From positions 1 to 64,000 of the forward strand of contig JBFLWJ010000012.1 of the NCBI GenBank assembly GCA_040757835.1: a stretch of DNA of 64,000 bases. The letters run 5' to 3'. The position numbers and the translations under genes were made by a program. Of this stretch, positions 23,307 to 31,682 are shown in pieces. Every line of letters begins with the position of its first letter. The stretch's first letter is position 1. Below the pieces are notes generated by a model that had not been told where the DNA came from, ran no database searches, and saw only the letters and a program-made list of their open reading frames with translations. Origin of the DNA: Actinomycetota bacterium. Its GTDB lineage: Bacteria; Actinomycetota; Geothermincolia; Geothermincolales; RBG-13-55-18.

Positions 23307-25855
23307 GGTTTCTTCCGGTGGGTGAAGTACTTCAGTACCTCGAACCATACCACTGAGAGGACGCCGGCGGCGAAGGAGATGGCCACGTCCAGCGGGCTCA
23401 GGTAAGCGAACTCGAAGAGGTCGCGCATGAAGGGCGCATAGAGCACGAAGGCGAGCAGCGCCAGGGTCCCCCCCAGGATCCACCACAGGGCGGGGTTCGG
23501 CTGCCGCCGCGTCATCCAGATGGTATGCTCCCAGGAGCGGTTGGTGAGGATGAGCCCCAGGTTCGCAAAGACCAGGGTGGTGAAGGTGAGCGCCCGGATC
23601 TCCATCTCGTCCATGCCCCGCAGGTGGCCGGAGGAGAACACCCCAGCCACGAGCAGCAGCACGCTCAATCCCTGCAACAGGCTGATGACCACGTTGCGCT
23701 TGTTGAAGATGCGCTCGTCGGGTTTTCGCGGCGGCCGGCGCATGATGTCGTCCTCCTCGGGCTCCGCCTCGAAGAGCAGGGAGCAGGCGGGGTCGATGAT
23801 GATCTCCAGAAAAGCGATGATGATGGGAGAAAAGACCAGGGGCAGCTTGAAGAGCACCGGGATGATGGACATGCCCGCGATGGGCACGTGGATGGCGATG
23901 ATGTAGGACATCGCTTTCTTGAGGTTGTCGTAGATGCGGCGGCCCGACCTCACCGCCTTCTCGATGGAGGAGAAATCGTCGTCCAGCACCACCAGGGCCG
24001 CCGACTCGCGCGCCACGTCCGTGCCCCTCCCGCCCATGGCCACCCCGATGCTGGCCGCCTTGAGCGCGGGCGCGTCGTTGACGCCGTCTCCGGTCATGGC
24101 CACCACCTCGCCGTTGGCTTTCAAGGCCCTCACGATGCGCAGTTTCTGCTCCGGCACCGCACGGGCGAAGATATTCACGTCGCGGATGCGCCCGGCAAGC
24201 TCCTCGTCGTCAGTGGCGTCAAGCTCGGGCCCGGTGATGACGAGGTCCCGCGGTTCCAGGCCGATCTGGCCCGCGATGTGCCGCGCCGTGCCTGGATAAT
24301 CCCCGGTGATCATTATCACCCGTATCCCGGCCGCGTAACTCTCCCGGATGGAATCACTGACGGTGGGGCGCACCGGGTCCAGCAGGCCCACCAGCCCCAG
24401 GAACTCGAAGACGAAGTCGTGCTGGTCCCCGGGGAGAAGATCGTCCAGGGTAAAGGAGGCCCTGGCCACCCCCAGCAGGCGCAGGCCCTGGCCCGCGAGG
24501 TCCTCGATATGCCACCACAGCGCCTCCTTGGCGGCATCGTCCATGTGGCAGAGGTCGGCGATGGCCTCGGGAGCGCCCTTGGCGGCGATGACGTATTCCT
24601 GGCCGTCCGGCGACCTCCATACGTGCGAGAGGGCCAGCAGCTCCGCCGAGAGGGGATATTCCCGCTCCAGGGTCCAGTCGTGGTGGAGGTGCTCGGTATT
24701 GTCCAGGGCGCTTTCCCCCAACCGGGTGATGGCCATCTCCACGGGGTCGAAGGGGTCCCGCTGGGAGGCGAGGATGCTGAACTCCACCAGCTCGTGGAAC
24801 TCCTCCGGCAGGGCGCGGGGGTCGTCCCCGTCGATCTTGTAGGTGCTGTCTCCGGCCATGATAGTGGAGACGGTCATGCGGTTGAGGGTAAGGGTGCCCG
24901 TCTTGTCCACGCACAGCACCGTGGCCGAGCCCAGGGTCTCCACCGCGGGCATGCTGCGCGTGAGCACCTGGTTCTTAGAGATGCGCCAGGCGCCCAGGGT
25001 GAGGAAGACGGTGAGCACCACCGGGAACTCTTCAGGCAGGATGGCCATGGCCAGGGCGATGCCCACCAGCAGCCCCTCCAGCCAGTCGTTCCGGGTGGCG
25101 CCGTAGACCACGAATGCCAGGGTACAGAGGACTAGGCCCAGCAGCGCGATGTTCAGCACCACGCGCCGGGTCTCTTTCTGCAGCAGGGTTGGCTCCGGCT
25201 CGATCTCCTCCAGGGCGCGCCCGATCTTGCCCATCTCCGTAGCAGCCCCAGTGGCCACGACCTGGGCTGTGCCGTGGCCCTTCACCACCAGGGTGCCGGC
25301 GAACACCGCAGGAAGGTCATCGCCCCCGGGGGGATGCATGAGCAGCGGCCCCTCGCAGGGGAGCTTGCGCACCGGCACCGATTCGCCGGTGAGCAGGGAT
25401 TCGTCGATGGTGAGGTTTGAACAGGCCAGCAGCACCGCGTCGGCAGGGACGCGGTCGCCCTCGGCGAGGACGAGGATGTCCTCGCGCACCACCTCGACGC
25501 CGGCGATGCGCACCTGCCTGCCGCCGCGGATGACCAGGGCGCGCGGGCTGGAGAGGTCCCTCAGGGCGTCAAGTGCCCGCTCCGTCCTCTGTTCCTGAAA
25601 GAAGGTGATGCCCATGACCAGGACGACGAAGCTCATGAGGATAAGGGCCTCCTGCAGGTCCCCGAGGATGAGATAGATGGCCCCCGCCCCCACCAGGAGC
25701 AGGAACATGGGTTCCTTCGCTATATCCAAGGCGATACGGAAGACGGTGCGCTTCTTGCCCGAAGGCAGGCTGTTGGGGCCCTCTACCTTCAGGCGGAGGG
25801 CCGCCTCAGCGTCGGAAAGACCTTCCATGCCCGCCAGGTCATGTTCATCGACCAT
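23297..25855 (-). CDS. Cation-translocating P-type ATPase (P2-like)
   Basis: 852 residues from ATG 25855 (GGAAAG upstream). All P-type marks are present: an N-terminal cation-ATPase domain, the actuator motif LTGES, the phosphorylation site VLCVDKTGTLTLN, and the hinge MTGDGVNDAPALKAASIG. The fourth membrane helix reads AILPEEFPVV, not the PEGLP of Ca2+ pumps, so ion choice is uncertain. C-terminal membrane helices are complete. Located just downstream of an ArsR regulator with a zinc-type site, so transport of a transition metal or related cation is a reasonable inference though the P2 type argues for Ca2+/Mn2+/Mg2+ as well. Confidence 0.9.
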   Translation of the reverse strand: MVDEHDLAGMEGLSDAEAALRLKVEGPNSLPSGKKRTVFRIALDIAKEPMFLLLVGAGAIYLILGDLQEALILMSFVVLVMGITFFQEQRTERALDALRDLSSPRALVIRGGRQVRIAGVEVVREDILVLAEGDRVPADAVLLACSNLTIDESLLTGESVPVRKLPCEGPLLMHPPGGDDLPAVFAGTLVVKGHGTAQVVATGAATEMGKIGRALEEIEPEPTLLQKETRRVVLNIALLGLVLCTLAFVVYGATRNDWLEGLLVGIALAMAILPEEFPVVLTVFLTLGAWRISKNQVLTRSMPAVETLGSATVLCVDKTGTLTLNRMTVSTIMAGDSTYKIDGDDPRALPEEFHELVEFSILASQRDPFDPVEMAITRLGESALDNTEHLHHDWTLEREYPLSAELLALSHVWRSPDGQEYVIAAKGAPEAIADLCHMDDAAKEALWWHIEDLAGQGLRLLGVARASFTLDDLLPGDQHDFVFEFLGLVGLLDPVRPTVSDSIRESYAAGIRVIMITGDYPGTARHIAGQIGLEPRDLVITGPELDATDDEELAGRIRDVNIFARAVPEQKLRIVRALKANGEVVAMTGDGVNDAPALKAASIGVAMGGRGTDVARESAALVVLDDDFSSIEKAVRSGRRIYDNLKKAMSYIIAIHVPIAGMSIIPVLFKLPLVFSPIIIAFLEIIIDPACSLLFEAEPEEDDIMRRPPRKPDERIFNKRNVVISLLQGLSVLLLVAGVFSSGHLRGMDEMEIRALTFTTLVFANLGLILTNRSWEHTIWMTRRQPNPALWWILGGTLALLAFVLYAPFMRDLFEFAYLSPLDVAISFAAGVLSVVWFEVLKYFTHRKKPPH

Positions 25856-25990
25856 ACAGCTCTTTCCTTTTCTTTTACGCCCGAGTTGCACATCATTCAT
25901 CGCCCCGCGACGACCTCACGCGAGGATGGGGCCCGCCGTGGTTCCAGGTGTCATCGCCTTGCCCCCGTGAAACCATCTTCCGGTGCGGCC

Positions 25991-26344
25991 CTATTCGCTG
26001 ACGTGCGCCAGGCTCTGCTCGAGTATCCTCTTGAGGTGTTCGTCGCTGAGGGAATAGAGGGTGAGCTTTCCCTCCCTGCGGTGATCCACCAGGTCCATGT
26101 TGCGCAGGGTGCGCAGCTGGTGAGAGACGGCGGAATCACTCGCCCCCACGACGAAGGCCAGATCCCCTACGCATAGCTCGTTTCCGGACAGCGCAAGTAT
26201 GATCTTTACCCGCGTAGGATCGGACAGCACCGTGAACAAACCCACTGTCTTACGGATGATGCCTTCGGGCGGCATGCTGGCGGTGATGCCATTGATCTCC
26301 GCCTTGCTGATGTGGAGCCTCTCTTTCTTGTCCCGTACCAACAC
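25991..26344 (-). CDS. ArsR/SmtB-family metal-sensing repressor
   Basis: 117 residues from GTG 26344 with AAGGAG upstream. Winged helix with LFTVLSDPTRVKIILAL and SAVSHQLRTLRNMDLV (recognition helix). The last helix reads DEHLKRILEQSLAHVSE, which matches exactly the D-x-H-x10-H-x2-E alpha5 zinc site of SmtB/CzrA. The alpha3 ELCVxDL motif has one Cys replaced (ELCVGDL), so sensing should rely on alpha5. Likely releases the operator at 26361-26378 when zinc or a similar ion binds. The ATPase gene follows 135 bases downstream on the same strand. Confidence 0.88.
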   Translation of the reverse strand: MLVRDKKERLHISKAEINGITASMPPEGIIRKTVGLFTVLSDPTRVKIILALSGNELCVGDLAFVVGASDSAVSHQLRTLRNMDLVDHRREGKLTLYSLSDEHLKRILEQSLAHVSE

Positions 26345-26360
26345 CTTGCTCCTTCTGATT

Positions 26361-26378
26361 TATGAACGTTTGTTCATA
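26361..26378. promoter_or_regulatory. Palindromic ArsR/SmtB-type operator
   Basis: TATGAAC and GTTCATA arms around four bases, 17 bases upstream of the regulator start. It resembles known SmtB/ZiaR-type sites, which contain TGAA...TTCA symmetry. A TATTAATA stretch follows beyond it. Confidence 0.65.
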
Positions 26379-26579
26379 TGAATATTAATACATACAGAAG
26401 AGGAGCGCAAGCCTGGGATGAGACACCAGCAGTGGCCCCAACACTGCCTTTCCCGGGTACCTCCGCTCCGCACTTCCTAACTAAAAGAGGTGTTTCCGGG
26501 CCCGAGCGGTACCAGTGTCTCCGGTCTCCGGCCTTTGACCTCGGACCTCTGATAGAATGGTGCCAGCAGGAGGTGCGAA

Positions 26580-27440
26580 GTGGATGTCTATGGGGGGATC
26601 ACCTGGAGCGAGATCGCTGCTCTGGTGCCGAGATCACATGACTACGCGTGGAAACTGTATGTCACCGAACCTTTCAGGAGAACCTATCTGCGTGCGGCGA
26701 TAGACGCGCTCGGCCTGCCAACGGGGAGCCGGGGGCTGGATGCGGGCTGCGGCATCGGCCTGCAGAGCATGCTCCTGGCAGACGCGGTGGGACAGGAAGG
26801 CAGCGTTACCGGGATGGATATCTCGCGGGAGCTACTCGACTGCGCCGCGTCCATAACACAAGCGGGCGGTTATAGCGGCAGGATCGCTCTCGTGGAGGGG
26901 GACATCTGCCGCCTCCCCTTCGCGGACGACACCTTCGACTGGCTGTGGAGCGCCGACTGCGCCGGCTGCCATACGCGCGATCCCCTGCCCCTCGTGCGGG
27001 AACTGGCCCGGGTGGTAAGGCCGGGTGGCACCGTGGCTCTTCTTATCCATACCTCGCAGCAGCTGCTCGCGGGATATCCCCGGCTGGAGGCGCGCCTCAA
27101 CGCCACCGCCTCCGGGATAGCCCCGTTCACGAAGGACATGGCGCCCGAAGCCCACTACCTGCGCGCCCTGGGCTGGTTCGGGACCGCCGGGTTGGATGAT
27201 AACCGCGCCCGCACCTTCCTCAGCGAGTTCCAGGCGCCGCTGGACCCGGAGGTCCGCACGGCGCTGCTGGCCCTGGTGAAGATGCGCTGGCCGGGCGTGC
27301 GGGCCGAGTTAGTGCCGCAGGAATGGGAGCTTTTCCGGCGGCTGTGCGATCCCGCCTCTCCCGACTTCATCATGGACAGAGCGGGTTATTACGCCTACTG
27401 TGCGGCCACCCTCTTCACCGGCAGGGTCCCTACCGTGTAA
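26580..27440 (+). CDS. Class I SAM-dependent methyltransferase
   Basis: 286 residues from GTG 26580 with AGGAGG upstream. SAM-binding motif I GLDAGCGIGLQSMLLA, motif II acidic residue in GSVTGMDISRELLD, then GDICRLPFADDTFDWLW and ARVVRPGGTVALL, the usual order for UbiE-like methyltransferases. About 100 C-terminal residues with several aromatic residues probably bind the acceptor, which is unknown. Stands alone on this strand, divergent from the ArsR operon. Confidence 0.85.
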   Translation: MDVYGGITWSEIAALVPRSHDYAWKLYVTEPFRRTYLRAAIDALGLPTGSRGLDAGCGIGLQSMLLADAVGQEGSVTGMDISRELLDCAASITQAGGYSGRIALVEGDICRLPFADDTFDWLWSADCAGCHTRDPLPLVRELARVVRPGGTVALLIHTSQQLLAGYPRLEARLNATASGIAPFTKDMAPEAHYLRALGWFGTAGLDDNRARTFLSEFQAPLDPEVRTALLALVKMRWPGVRAELVPQEWELFRRLCDPASPDFIMDRAGYYAYCAATLFTGRVPTV

Positions 27441-27532
27441 AGACCGGCCAGGCCCTGCCCCTCAGCATCAGGCATATAATCTGTACCGGCACGTCACAAC
27501 AGGACCTTATCGTGGTTTAGGTCCCCGGGATG

Positions 27533-27553
27533 CCCCCGGATCCAACCCGGGGG
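27533..27553. terminator. GC-rich hairpin after the methyltransferase gene
   Basis: CCCCCGG and CCGGGGG pair around seven bases, about 90 bases past the stop at 27440. No T-run follows, so its role is uncertain. Confidence 0.3.
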
Positions 27554-27674
27554 TCCGGCCGCCACGGCGAGGGGATGCTGAGCGACGTCATACCATTTGT
27601 TTCCAGTAAGTGAGACGTTGAGATTGAGAGTGCCGGTACCGCGGGGGGACGCGGTTTGAGGGGAGGTGTTGGAG

Positions 27675-28040
27675 ATGAAGACAGAGGAGTTGACGCTGCA
27701 GCGCAAGCGGTTTGACCACCCGGACGACTCCCACGCCAGGGAGGGGCAGCTATTAGAGACGCTGGAACTGGGAGGTATCGCGCTCACTAAAATCACCATG
27801 CAGCCGGGATGGAGGTGGTCCAAGGACGCCAAACATCGCGAGAAGACGGATTGGTGCGAGCATACACATATCGGATATCAACTGTCGGGCCGGCAGCATA
27901 TCCTGATGGCCGACGGCAGCGAGCTGGAGACCGAGCCCGGCGATTTTTTCCTGGTGCCGCCGGGACACGACGGCTGGGTGGTGGGAGACGAACCGTCCGT
28001 CTTCCTGGCCATCGGGAATCCGTCGCATGAAATGGGATAG
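27675..28040 (+). CDS. Small cupin-domain protein
   Basis: 121 residues from ATG 27675 with GGGGAGG eight bases upstream. Single cupin barrel: MQPGWRWSKDAK, WCEHTHIGYQLSGRQHILM (first motif, two His), then ELETEPGDFFLVPPGHDGWV (second motif, one His). Such proteins bind a divalent metal and act as small enzymes or sensors; the substrate is unknown. No neighbour is co-transcribed. Confidence 0.75.
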   Translation: MKTEELTLQRKRFDHPDDSHAREGQLLETLELGGIALTKITMQPGWRWSKDAKHREKTDWCEHTHIGYQLSGRQHILMADGSELETEPGDFFLVPPGHDGWVVGDEPSVFLAIGNPSHEMG

Positions 28041-28302
28041 GCCTCCAGTGTTGAAAGGGCTGCGTCGAGTCGACAATAAAGGCCAGAGCTCATTTGTTGA
28101 AGAAATCAGCACTTGAACCCTGACCCAAGGGCTGCCAAACGGACAGCTCCAAGAGCATGCGCAACGCTCGTTCTTTCTATTGCGTTGGATGTCGTTCTGC
28201 TTTCATGGCTCCATCCACTCAGAACTTGGAGCCTACAGGAAAGTCGGGGAGGTTAAGTTCGGTATGCGGCACGGGCACGGGGCTGACCCCAGGTGTGCCA
28301 TT

Positions 28303-28324
28303 GGCACGGGCCGGGGTTGACCCC
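28303..28324. repeat. GGGGTCAG-family repeat fragment
   Basis: This 22-base segment (GGCACGGGCC then GGGGTTGACCCC) recurs with one difference at 53061-53082. A related GGGGCTGACCCC lies just upstream (28279-28290). It abuts the stop of the DUF2207 gene. The rest of the 28041-28326 gap shows no gene. Confidence 0.6.
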
Positions 28325-28326
28325 AG

Positions 28327-30078
28327 TCAGCCGGCGGAGGAGCCGCCGCCGCCGAAGCCCCCGCCCGATGAGCCGCCGCCGAAGCCTCCGCTGCTGAAGC
28401 TGCTGTGGAAGCCCGATCCCCCCGAGCCGCTGGAGGGCGTGCTGCTGAGCATGAGGGTGGTGCCCATGCTGCGCATGCTGGAGGTAAGGCTGGTGGTGCT
28501 GAAAGTGCCGGAGCCCTCGTACCAGTCCGGAGACGTGGTGAGGATACCGGCGAAGAGGGCGGCCCACTTGTCCGCCAGGCCCAGCGCCATGGCGTAGGGC
28601 AGGTTCTCCTGGAAATTCTCCAGGGTCATGGACTCAGGCTCCCCCGCCTCGGCGGTCTTCAGGTACTCCTGGAAGGCCATGGCCTGCCAGTACACCCTGG
28701 ATCCGAGGGCAGTGCGTCTGGGCATGGCATGCCCGATGATCCAGACGACAATACCCGCGGGAACGGTGCCCACGAGCAGGAGCCACACGTATCCCAAGTC
28801 GGTGAAGAAGCGCAGGATGAAGAGGGCCGCCAGCGGTACGAGGATGAGAAGCAGGGCCCAGTGGAAATATCTCCTCACCGTCTTCTCCGGGTCGTCGTAG
28901 AAGTACTTGCCCTTCTTCACCTCCTTCCTCACCCCGTTCAAGATGGTCAGGAGGCGGTCCCCCACCCTGATGTCCTCCTCGTCCACGCGGTCCTCGTCCT
29001 TCTTCACGAAGATGCCCGCCATCACCGCACGCTCGTAGGGCAGCAGGTCCTTGGTGTTCTTGTCCTTGCGCTCGAAGGCGAACTCGGATGACGACGACGG
29101 GTCCAACTCCCCCTCGTTTATGATGCGCAGCTTACCGCGCACGGCCAGGTCCACCACCGTCGCCCCGATGTCCTCCATCTTCGGCTGCTGATGGACCAGC
29201 GCCGCCATGACCGCGGGCCTCATCTCGCGCGGCGGCTCGTAGGCTACGCCGGGGGATGGGCCAGCGTAGGTGTCCCTGCCCTTCCAGAACCACAATCCGA
29301 ACATGAGCAGGGCGGCCGCGAGAAAGATGCCCAGCGCTATGAGGAGTATGAGCCACATGGTGGAGGTGCGGTAGGGCCATGGCTTCCGCACCGTACCCTT
29401 GGGGAGGGAGACGTCCACGGTGAAAGTGGTGTAAGGGTAGATGTTCTCCGCCTCCCACCACAGCACGTTTCCGTCCCTGCCGCTGCCGTGCGTGCCGCCG
29501 GTGGGATCCATGTAGTAATCAAGGCTCTCCACCGCGCGCATGTCGGCCCCCTCGGGGAGGGTCACGGTCATGCGCGAATGCTTGATGGGCACGGCACGGT
29601 CGAGGGAGACCATGTTCCAGTAGAAACGGTCGTAATCGTCGGCATAGATGATGGCCCCCTTCATGCGGTACTCGATTATCCATCCCATCTGCTCGTCCTG
29701 GGCCTGGAAGTGGATGGTGATGAGCTCGCCTCTGTTGTAGGAGTCGGCCTCCCACTTGCTGCCGTCGTAGGGGGTGCCGTCGAGGTTGTACACCTCGACG
29801 TCCTTGACGCGCACCTTGCCGTAGGTCCTGCCTTCATCGAAACCCGCCATCTGGGTGCTGATATCGCGGGTGATGAAGGAGAAACTGCCGGTGAAGTTGA
29901 CCACCTGGGTCTCGCGCACGGTGAAGGAGCCGTCTTCGTGGATGGTGACATCTGAGTCGAAGCGCTCGAACTCCCAGCTCTTGACCGGGGTTTGGGCCTG
30001 TCCGGCGGCCAACGGGACCAGGCAGAGCAGTACGGCGGCAAGGACCAGGAAAATATATGCCCCTCTACCTGAGTGCAT
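28327..30078 (-). CDS. DUF2207 membrane protein with Gly/Ser-rich tail
   Basis: 583 residues from ATG 30078 preceded by GGAGGTGGG. A signal peptide (cleaving after AAGQAQ), then an external DUF2207 domain (WEFERFDSDVTIHEDGSFTV and on to about residue 230), one membrane helix, a cytoplasmic part rich in Lys/Asp, two more helices near residues 425-475, and a C-terminal tail dominated by SGGFGGG-type sequence. DUF2207 proteins are widespread in Gram-positive bacteria; their function is not known. The gene is flanked on both sides by GGGGTCAG-type repeats. Confidence 0.82.
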   Translation of the reverse strand: MHSGRGAYIFLVLAAVLLCLVPLAAGQAQTPVKSWEFERFDSDVTIHEDGSFTVRETQVVNFTGSFSFITRDISTQMAGFDEGRTYGKVRVKDVEVYNLDGTPYDGSKWEADSYNRGELITIHFQAQDEQMGWIIEYRMKGAIIYADDYDRFYWNMVSLDRAVPIKHSRMTVTLPEGADMRAVESLDYYMDPTGGTHGSGRDGNVLWWEAENIYPYTTFTVDVSLPKGTVRKPWPYRTSTMWLILLIALGIFLAAALLMFGLWFWKGRDTYAGPSPGVAYEPPREMRPAVMAALVHQQPKMEDIGATVVDLAVRGKLRIINEGELDPSSSSEFAFERKDKNTKDLLPYERAVMAGIFVKKDEDRVDEEDIRVGDRLLTILNGVRKEVKKGKYFYDDPEKTVRRYFHWALLLILVPLAALFILRFFTDLGYVWLLLVGTVPAGIVVWIIGHAMPRRTALGSRVYWQAMAFQEYLKTAEAGEPESMTLENFQENLPYAMALGLADKWAALFAGILTTSPDWYEGSGTFSTTSLTSSMRSMGTTLMLSSTPSSGSGGSGFHSSFSSGGFGGGSSGGGFGGGGSSAG

Positions 30079-30189
30079 CCCACCTCCTACAGCGGTTGAT
30101 CCACGGAATGCATGAGTTTCGTGACGGGATCTCAATCAGCATTATCTCATAGATGCTCTTCTGTAACACTTAAGCTTTCCATGGGGGTC

Positions 30190-30290
30190 AGCTTGGGGTC
30201 AGCCCCTGACATGTGACATGTTCACGATCCACAGCGGATTACGTGCTTGTCTTGCGGAAAATGTCACATGTCAGGGGCTGACCCCAAGCT
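30190..30290. repeat. Inverted-repeat element, GGGGTCAG family type A
   Basis: The 30 bases at 30190-30219 are the exact reverse complement of 30261-30290; a 41-base centre separates them. Each arm contains GGGGTCAGCCCCTGACATG. The right end stops three bases before the stop codon of the dehydratase-like gene. An extra GGGGTCAG lies at 30184. Related copies occur at 35105-35198 and 54443-54577. Confidence 0.9.
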
Positions 30291-30292
30291 CC

Positions 30293-31537
30293 TCATACGC
30301 TGACGCTCTCGCCCAGGAGGTTCTCCACGAAATCCCGGATGCGGTTCTCCACCTGGGCGCGGTCGTACCAGCGCGAGTCGGTATGGTCGGCTTCTATGAT
30401 CAGGGCCGGCTTGCCGGTCCTCTTCGCGAACTCCCTCGCCAGGTCGTACTGTCCAAGGGAGTAGGGCTTGCAGCTGCGGTTGGAGTGCATGAGCATGCCG
30501 TCCACGCCGTAGCGCGTGGCCAGGCTCTCGATCTTGTCCGCCATGCGCTCCAGGTTGATGTTGAGATAGACCTCGGTGTAGATCTTGGACATGCTCTGCA
30601 GCGGCTTATCCACGTCAACGCCCTCGAAGGTCCAGGCGCTGGTGTAGGTGTCGGCCACCAGGCAGGTCTCCAGCTCCATGAACAGGCGCCCCAGGTTGCG
30701 CATCTCGTACCATACCGGGATATTGTCCCAGATCAGGCGGTACCTCTCGGAAGGCAGGATGCCGATGCCCTCGTCGATGCGCTGCTTCATCTCGTCCAGC
30801 AGCCCCTGGTAGAAGTCCACCACCTCCTGGGTGCCGCGCAGGGTGACGATGGGGGCCATCATGATGAAGGCATCGAAGCAGGTCATGGGCGCGGGCTTGT
30901 GCTCGTTGCAGGCAAGTACGTCCTTCCACAGGGCGGAGGCGAAGAGCGATTTGGCCGCCACCTCCACGAAGTGCGGCTCGTCGTAGGGCCTGCCTGTGAC
31001 TTCCTCCAGGAAGCCCATGTACTCCTCCATCTGGCGCAGGGCGTAGTCGGCGATGTGCCGGGGCAGGTCGCCGCGGACGAAGGGGGTGTCGTAGATGAAC
31101 AGGGGGACGTCGAAGAAGCGCGCCAGCTCCTCGTACCACTTGAAGACGGTGTTGCAGATGTTGTTGCATGCCACCAGGAAGGTGGGGCGGGGCAGGCCGC
31201 CGATGGGACCGCCCTTGGTCATGGCGCTGCCGATGTCGCCGCGGGCGTAGGAGCAGAGGTCGCGGGAAAAGCCGCGCCCCTCCGCCACCTCGCACAGCTC
31301 CACGTTCATATGCGAGGCGCCGCACATGGCGCCGTGGTTCTCGGGATAGACGGGGATGACGTCGAAGGCGATGAGGGGCTCCACGGGCGCGCCGCTGGTG
31401 ATCCAGGCGATGTGGCGGCCGGTACCCTCCGCCCCCTTGGCCTCGGTGTAGTACTTGACCATCATGTCGCGCATGGTATCTGCCGATTTTATCCTGCGCC
31501 GCTCCTTGTCCGCCGCCCTGGCGTTATCCTCACCCAT
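30293..31537 (-). CDS. 2-hydroxyacyl-CoA dehydratase/benzoyl-CoA reductase-like subunit (BcrB/BadE-like)
   Basis: 414 residues, ATG preceded by AAAGGAGGAG. HGD-D family: an N-terminal HIAWITSGAPVEPLIAFDVI segment, CGASHMNVELCEVAEGRG, SRDLCSYARGDIGS, and near the end MLMHSNRSCKPYSLGQYD. The spaced Cys (for example in LCSYARG and SCKPYS) would bind the [4Fe-4S] cluster. Such subunits take low-potential electrons from an ATP-driven activator to remove water from 2-hydroxyacyl-CoA or to reduce an aromatic CoA. The matching second subunit lies upstream (31683-32816), with a repeat element in the 145-base gap. No activator ATPase gene is seen in the window. Confidence 0.87.
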   Translation of the reverse strand: MGEDNARAADKERRRIKSADTMRDMMVKYYTEAKGAEGTGRHIAWITSGAPVEPLIAFDVIPVYPENHGAMCGASHMNVELCEVAEGRGFSRDLCSYARGDIGSAMTKGGPIGGLPRPTFLVACNNICNTVFKWYEELARFFDVPLFIYDTPFVRGDLPRHIADYALRQMEEYMGFLEEVTGRPYDEPHFVEVAAKSLFASALWKDVLACNEHKPAPMTCFDAFIMMAPIVTLRGTQEVVDFYQGLLDEMKQRIDEGIGILPSERYRLIWDNIPVWYEMRNLGRLFMELETCLVADTYTSAWTFEGVDVDKPLQSMSKIYTEVYLNINLERMADKIESLATRYGVDGMLMHSNRSCKPYSLGQYDLAREFAKRTGKPALIIEADHTDSRWYDRAQVENRIRDFVENLLGESVSV

Positions 31538-31557
31538 CTCCTCCTCCTTTAATCTAT

Positions 31558-31682
31558 GGGGTCAGGTCTTGGATCTTGGATACCACGGTATGTTAAACGA
31601 AAACACGCAATATACCCCCTTATATGCAGGGACTTTGCCTCCGTTCCCATATCCTGCCATCCAATATCCAAGGCCTGACCCC
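31558..31682. repeat. Inverted-repeat element, GGGGTCAG family type B
   Basis: GGGGTCAGGTCTTGGAT at 31558-31574 is answered by ATCCAAGGCCTGACCCC at 31666-31682, one mismatch in 17. The element fills the gap between the two dehydratase-like genes and directly touches the stop codon of the upstream one. The same ends recur at 51335-51460. Confidence 0.88.

Noticed and set aside
23525..25135. Long plus-strand open frame opposite the P-type ATPase
   Set aside because: Shadow of the ATPase, low-complexity composition and no motif.
26378..26641. Short frame between the ArsR operator and the methyltransferase
   Set aside because: No ribosome binding site or recognisable pattern; overlaps the methyltransferase start, which has a strong GGAGG.
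30190..30290. tRNA or structured RNA gene in the type A element
   Set aside because: A single long inverted repeat repeated elsewhere, with no cloverleaf or conserved loop.
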